Shown in pieces: positions 62,401-64,000 of a stretch of 64,000 bases of DNA (position 1 is its first letter; each line of letters opens with the position of its first letter). A model generated the notes under the pieces. It searched no databases. It was not told the origin of the DNA and worked only from the letters and a program-made list of their open reading frames with translations. The stretch is from Apteryx mantelli (taxonomy: Eukaryota > Chordata > Aves > Apterygiformes > Apterygidae), in NCBI RefSeq assembly GCF_036417845.1, contig NC_089985.1:26432583-26496582 (forward strand), written 5' to 3'. The position numbers and the translations under genes were made by a program.

Positions 62401-62467
62401 CCCACAGGGATGCGATGGAAAGAAGTAATAGCAAAACAAAGTGACACCATACAGTTCCCGCAGTCAT
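53143..62467 (-). CDS. DNASE2B: DNASE2B, deoxyribonuclease II beta (DLAD)
   Basis: Six exons join to 362 codons: 62355-62467, 58358-58535, 56855-56936, 55713-55874, 54036-54233 and 53143-53498. Length fits the family (human 361, as I recall). Residues 1 to about 24 are a signal peptide (MTAGTVWCHFVLLLLLSIAS), then EISCRNEDGETVDW. The enzyme is an acid endonuclease with two HxK motifs of the phospholipase D-like active site. Both are present: HTK at 122-124 (KKGHTKG) and HSK at 301-303 (NDHSKWC). Other hallmarks are QGFWGIHSVP, AICITFKYDQF, SNCSLQYHVYNI and WTCIGDLNR...RSGGFICTQN. Several N-glycosylation sequons are seen (NMT, NCS, NST). In mammals it degrades nuclear DNA in differentiating lens fibre cells. 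The C-terminus runs YESCHDSPTWI, about 7 residues beyond the human end. The second intron has a GC donor. Confidence 0.97.
54036..54233 (-). CDS. DNASE2B: DNASE2B exon 5 (residues 179-245)
   Basis: QQLLSYNPSIYNCSIPNIF through KLQSAHGETFLHFAKS. Acceptor TTGTTCAG, donor GATG|GTAAGA, phase 1. Human has LLVCNP where this has LLSYNP, so one cysteine of that region is absent here. Confidence 0.95.
54735..55050 (+). repeat. Ancient CR1/L3-like LINE 3' remnant in DNASE2B intron 4
   Basis: TGTGGAACTCATTGCCGTGG, AAAAGTGATTAGATGAATTC, TCCCTAAGCATCTGCT and CCTGGCCATTTTTATAG occur in the order of old sauropsid CR1 3' ends (GGAACTCATTGCCACAGGA ... TGGCCGTTCTTATG). Strongly diverged. Antisense to DNASE2B. 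Confidence 0.72.
55435..55580 (+). repeat. Ancient MIR-type SINE remnant
   Basis: TATTATTATCCCAATAGCCC, GGGGAGATGGAGACATAGAG and TTCCCACATTCACACAGGAA resemble the phrase order of old amniote SINEs (ATTATCCCCATTTTACAGATGGGGAAACTGAGGC...GTCACACAG). Confidence 0.55.
55713..55874 (-). CDS. DNASE2B: DNASE2B exon 4 (residues 125-179)
   Basis: FLLLDKSQGFWGIHSVPL, FLEDGYAYPPSGKPYGQ and AICITFKYDQFTEI. Acceptor TTTGACAG, donor ATAG|GTATGA, phase 1. Confidence 0.96.
56855..56936 (-). CDS. DNASE2B: DNASE2B exon 3 (residues 98-125), first HxK motif
   Basis: NNSIAYAIYNDEIPHSK then NWKKGHTK(G). Acceptor TTCTTGCAG, donor AAAG|GTAAAG, phase 1. Contains catalytic H122 and K124. Confidence 0.96.
58030..58110 (+). 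repeat. Possible ancient SINE remnant
   Basis: AAATCAGAAGTTCTAGGATA then CTAATTCTAGCC resembles the GGACTTCTGGGTTCTATTCCTGGC phrase of MIR-like elements. Confidence 0.3.
58128..58200. repeat. (AATAAT)n-like A/T-rich simple repeat
   Basis: Mixed AAT and AAAT units in DNASE2B intron 2. Confidence 0.9.
58358..58535 (-). CDS. DNASE2B: DNASE2B exon 2 (residues 38-97)
   Basis: FLLYKLPKHTEGESAGLG, LEYMYMDSLTHAWQLS and LKQLYETYEPK. Acceptor CATTCCAG. The donor is AAG|GCAAGT, a GC donor with otherwise ideal consensus. Confidence 0.95.
58536..62354 (-). other. DNASE2B: DNASE2B intron 1
   Basis: The gene's longest coding-region intron, 3.8 kb. It holds a perfect 12-bp hairpin at 61013-61042. A 176-codon open frame at 59552-60082 lacks homology and splice support. 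Nothing else recognised. Confidence 0.8.
61013..61042. repeat. Perfect 12-bp inverted repeat with 6-nt loop
   Basis: AGTAAGGACTCA, loop CATAAA, then the exact complement TGAGTCCTTACT. In DNASE2B intron 1. Confidence 0.95.
62355..62467 (-). CDS. DNASE2B: DNASE2B coding exon 1 (residues 1-38)
   Basis: Signal peptide plus EISCRNEDGETVD(W). Donor TTG|GTGAGT, phase 2. A good acceptor (CTCTCTGTGCAG) lies only 13 nt upstream of the ATG, ending at 62481, so the exon probably starts there after an upstream non-coding exon. Confidence 0.95.
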
Positions 62468-63577
62468 TTTGGTTTGTCAACTGCACAGAGAGAGCACAGG
62501 GCAGATTCTAAAAGGAGAAGTTGATTCGTGTTTCATTAACTGTCAGCTCTTGCCACGATGTAGTAAACATGCCACAGCCAGCTGCCTGAGACTGCCGAGC
62601 AAATGTGAGAAAACATACTCTTGTTAGAATGACATCACTTGGCAAAGGGGCTGAGGTGCTCTGCAGAATGGCTGGAAACTTTGCATGGTTTTTTTTTTGG
62701 CAACAAAATGGCAAAATGACATTTGACAAATGATATTTCTGAGAAATGTACTTTTATATTTTAGAAGTTATTATTTTGAATATTTAAAATATTTAATGTA
62801 TTCTGCTTTCAAAGAAGCTGTAGATACTGAAATCCTTGTTTTTCTTTTTACTGCTATATGAATGAAGTATGAATTTTTTACAACTATCCAAAAAACTTTA
62901 GTTTTCAGACAAGTGAAACAAAAGCAGTTTATTTTGATCTCACTTTTCCATCCAGTCCTTGTACTGAGCACAGCATTTGTGCCATTCCTGCAAAGAGAAC
63001 AGGGTTTCTTGCAAAGCGTTGAACTCTCCCAGATCCTGATTTTGTCAATGAGGGGATCCTTAATTTGTCTGCAGGGACCGAGCCTACAGACAGTAAGAGA
63101 AAACTCTCTGAGCACAGTAATTTACTTACAATTACTTAACTATTTCTAAAAATTCACTTTTAAATGCAGCAGCATTTCTCTTAGAAATAAACATGTCTGA
63201 ACTGAGCAATTTTACATCTGATGGTTTCAGCAGCATACAAATAAAAAGCTTCAATTTATTTTTTAGTGCTGAAAAATTCTTTCTCCTTCTCCATTATGCT
63301 TAAATTAAAAGATGTTGATATCAAGTATGGGATATTTCAACCTCAGGGAAAGTTTAGTGCGATAAGCTCTGGGTGTTTTAGCATAATAGAAATCCTCACA
63401 ACTTTCACAGTATTTTTGTCTCCTTTCCCAATGCTGTAACAGATGTATAAATCGGGCTGTGTTTGACTGAAGCAGGGTAAAACCGAACAGGGCTTAATGC
63501 AAACCAAACGAACGATCCCAGAAATCCAGAATTTTGGCGGTGTAGATCCTGACCTGAATTTTGCTGCTCAGACTCAC

Positions 63578-63605
63578 CTTCAATTCCTTTTGTGAGAGAT
63601 CAGCA
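63578..63605 (-). other. Candidate 28-nt 5'UTR micro-exon, probably of DNASE2B
   Basis: On the minus strand a strong acceptor (CAATTTTTTTGCAG) is followed after exactly 28 nt by a strong donor (AAG|GTGAGT). Between the CpG-island donor at 63815 and the acceptor just before the DNASE2B ATG it would make a spliced leader. No open frame joins it to the DNASE2B ATG, so it would be non-coding. Confidence 0.5.
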
Positions 63606-63784
63606 CTGCAAAAAAATTGTGACAAAACATTTTCAACCAGTCCAGCTTGGTCTTTATTTCTTCCCTCTCTTGGGAATCACAACACACATAAATGGGGTAA
63701 TAAAACACAAAAACTGCCAAGAACCCGACAGCTATTTTCATTTTCTGTTGGAAAGCTCTGCCCACTTACAAAACAACCTTCCCG

Positions 63785-64000
63785 CCCCTTTCTAAAGGAT
63801 CGCTTTGGTACTCACCGCTTCCACTCGGCCTCCAAGCAGTAAGTCGGCGCCCGCCCCTGCGCGCGCGGAGAGCGCCAGCGCTGGGGCCCGCGGCGGCCGC
63901 AGCTCCCGCGGCCGTGCCAGGGCTCGCCCCGCTCCGCGCGCCGGCGCGCCGCTCGGTCTGCTAGCACGCGAACGGGCTTTGCCAGCTTCGGAGCGGGCAC
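63785..64000. promoter_or_regulatory. CpG island edge
   Basis: Abrupt rise in GC and CpG content (GCGCGCGCGGAGAGCGCC, CCGCGCGCCGGCGCGCC) running off the right edge. Confidence 0.85.
63816..64000 (-). other. First-exon candidate ending at a splice donor (continues beyond window)
   Basis: CpG-rich sequence ending on the minus strand at AAGCG|GTGAGT. The frame is open through the visible part, but amino-acid content is typical of GC-rich non-coding sequence (alanine, arginine, glycine). Most likely the distal 5'UTR exon of DNASE2B; it could belong to another gene whose body lies to the right. Confidence 0.5.

Noticed and set aside
63580-63765. 61-codon minus-strand frame with a signal-peptide-like start (MKIAVGFLAVFVFYYPIYVC)
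   Set aside because: It runs into a stop inside the 28-nt candidate micro-exon, and its body is the pyrimidine-rich acceptor region; probably chance.
62470-64000. Uricase (UOX) remnant next to DNASE2B
   Set aside because: In mammals UOX lies on the 5' side of DNASE2B, but no uricase-like segment is visible before the window ends. If a relic exists it would be to the right.

Overview
The window looks like nuclear DNA of a sauropsid, most likely a bird. The evidence is spliced vertebrate genes with compact introns, CpG-island promoters, CR1 LINE fragments including very old ones, traces of MIR-like SINEs, and no mammalian-type repeats. By exon-by-exon translation and remembered vertebrate homologues, the genes are SPATA1 (minus), GNG5 (plus), RPF1 (minus) and DNASE2B (minus). 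This is the order I know for human 1p22, seen in reverse. I could not run a database search, so species and percent identities are not given.

Layout. 1-15.1 kb: SPATA1, eleven coding exons on the minus strand, 504 codons, with the 3' end off the left edge. 16.6-17.7 kb: a CpG island between SPATA1 and GNG5, probably a shared bidirectional promoter. 17.2-21.2 kb: GNG5, two coding exons plus an inferred third exon lying wholly in the 3'UTR. 21.5-28.8 kb: RPF1, nine coding exons, 327 codons, starting in a second CpG island. Its 3' end converges on that of GNG5. 28.9-52.4 kb: a region with no recognised gene. It holds one moderately decayed CR1 LINE (about 34.9-36.2 kb), shorter ancient LINE and SINE remnants, simple repeats and one unexplained TATA/ATG/splice-donor arrangement at 45.87-45.98 kb. 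52.4-62.5 kb: DNASE2B, six coding exons, 362 codons, both HxK catalytic motifs intact. 63.6-64 kb: a 28-nt candidate micro-exon and the edge of a third CpG island ending in a minus-strand splice donor, probably the 5' leader of DNASE2B.

The genes do not form a pathway. RPF1 serves ribosome assembly, GNG5 is a G-protein gamma subunit, DNASE2B is an acid DNase linked to lens denucleation, and SPATA1 is a sperm-associated coiled-coil protein. What they share is conserved linkage. The most notable observations are a probable tandem exon duplication inside SPATA1, a GC-AG intron in DNASE2B, a 3'UTR intron in GNG5 placed about 30 nt after the stop, an RFX-type X-box palindrome in the RPF1 island, two near-perfect short hairpins in introns, and the orphan promoter-like exon at 45.9 kb. 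I found no convincing wholly new system.
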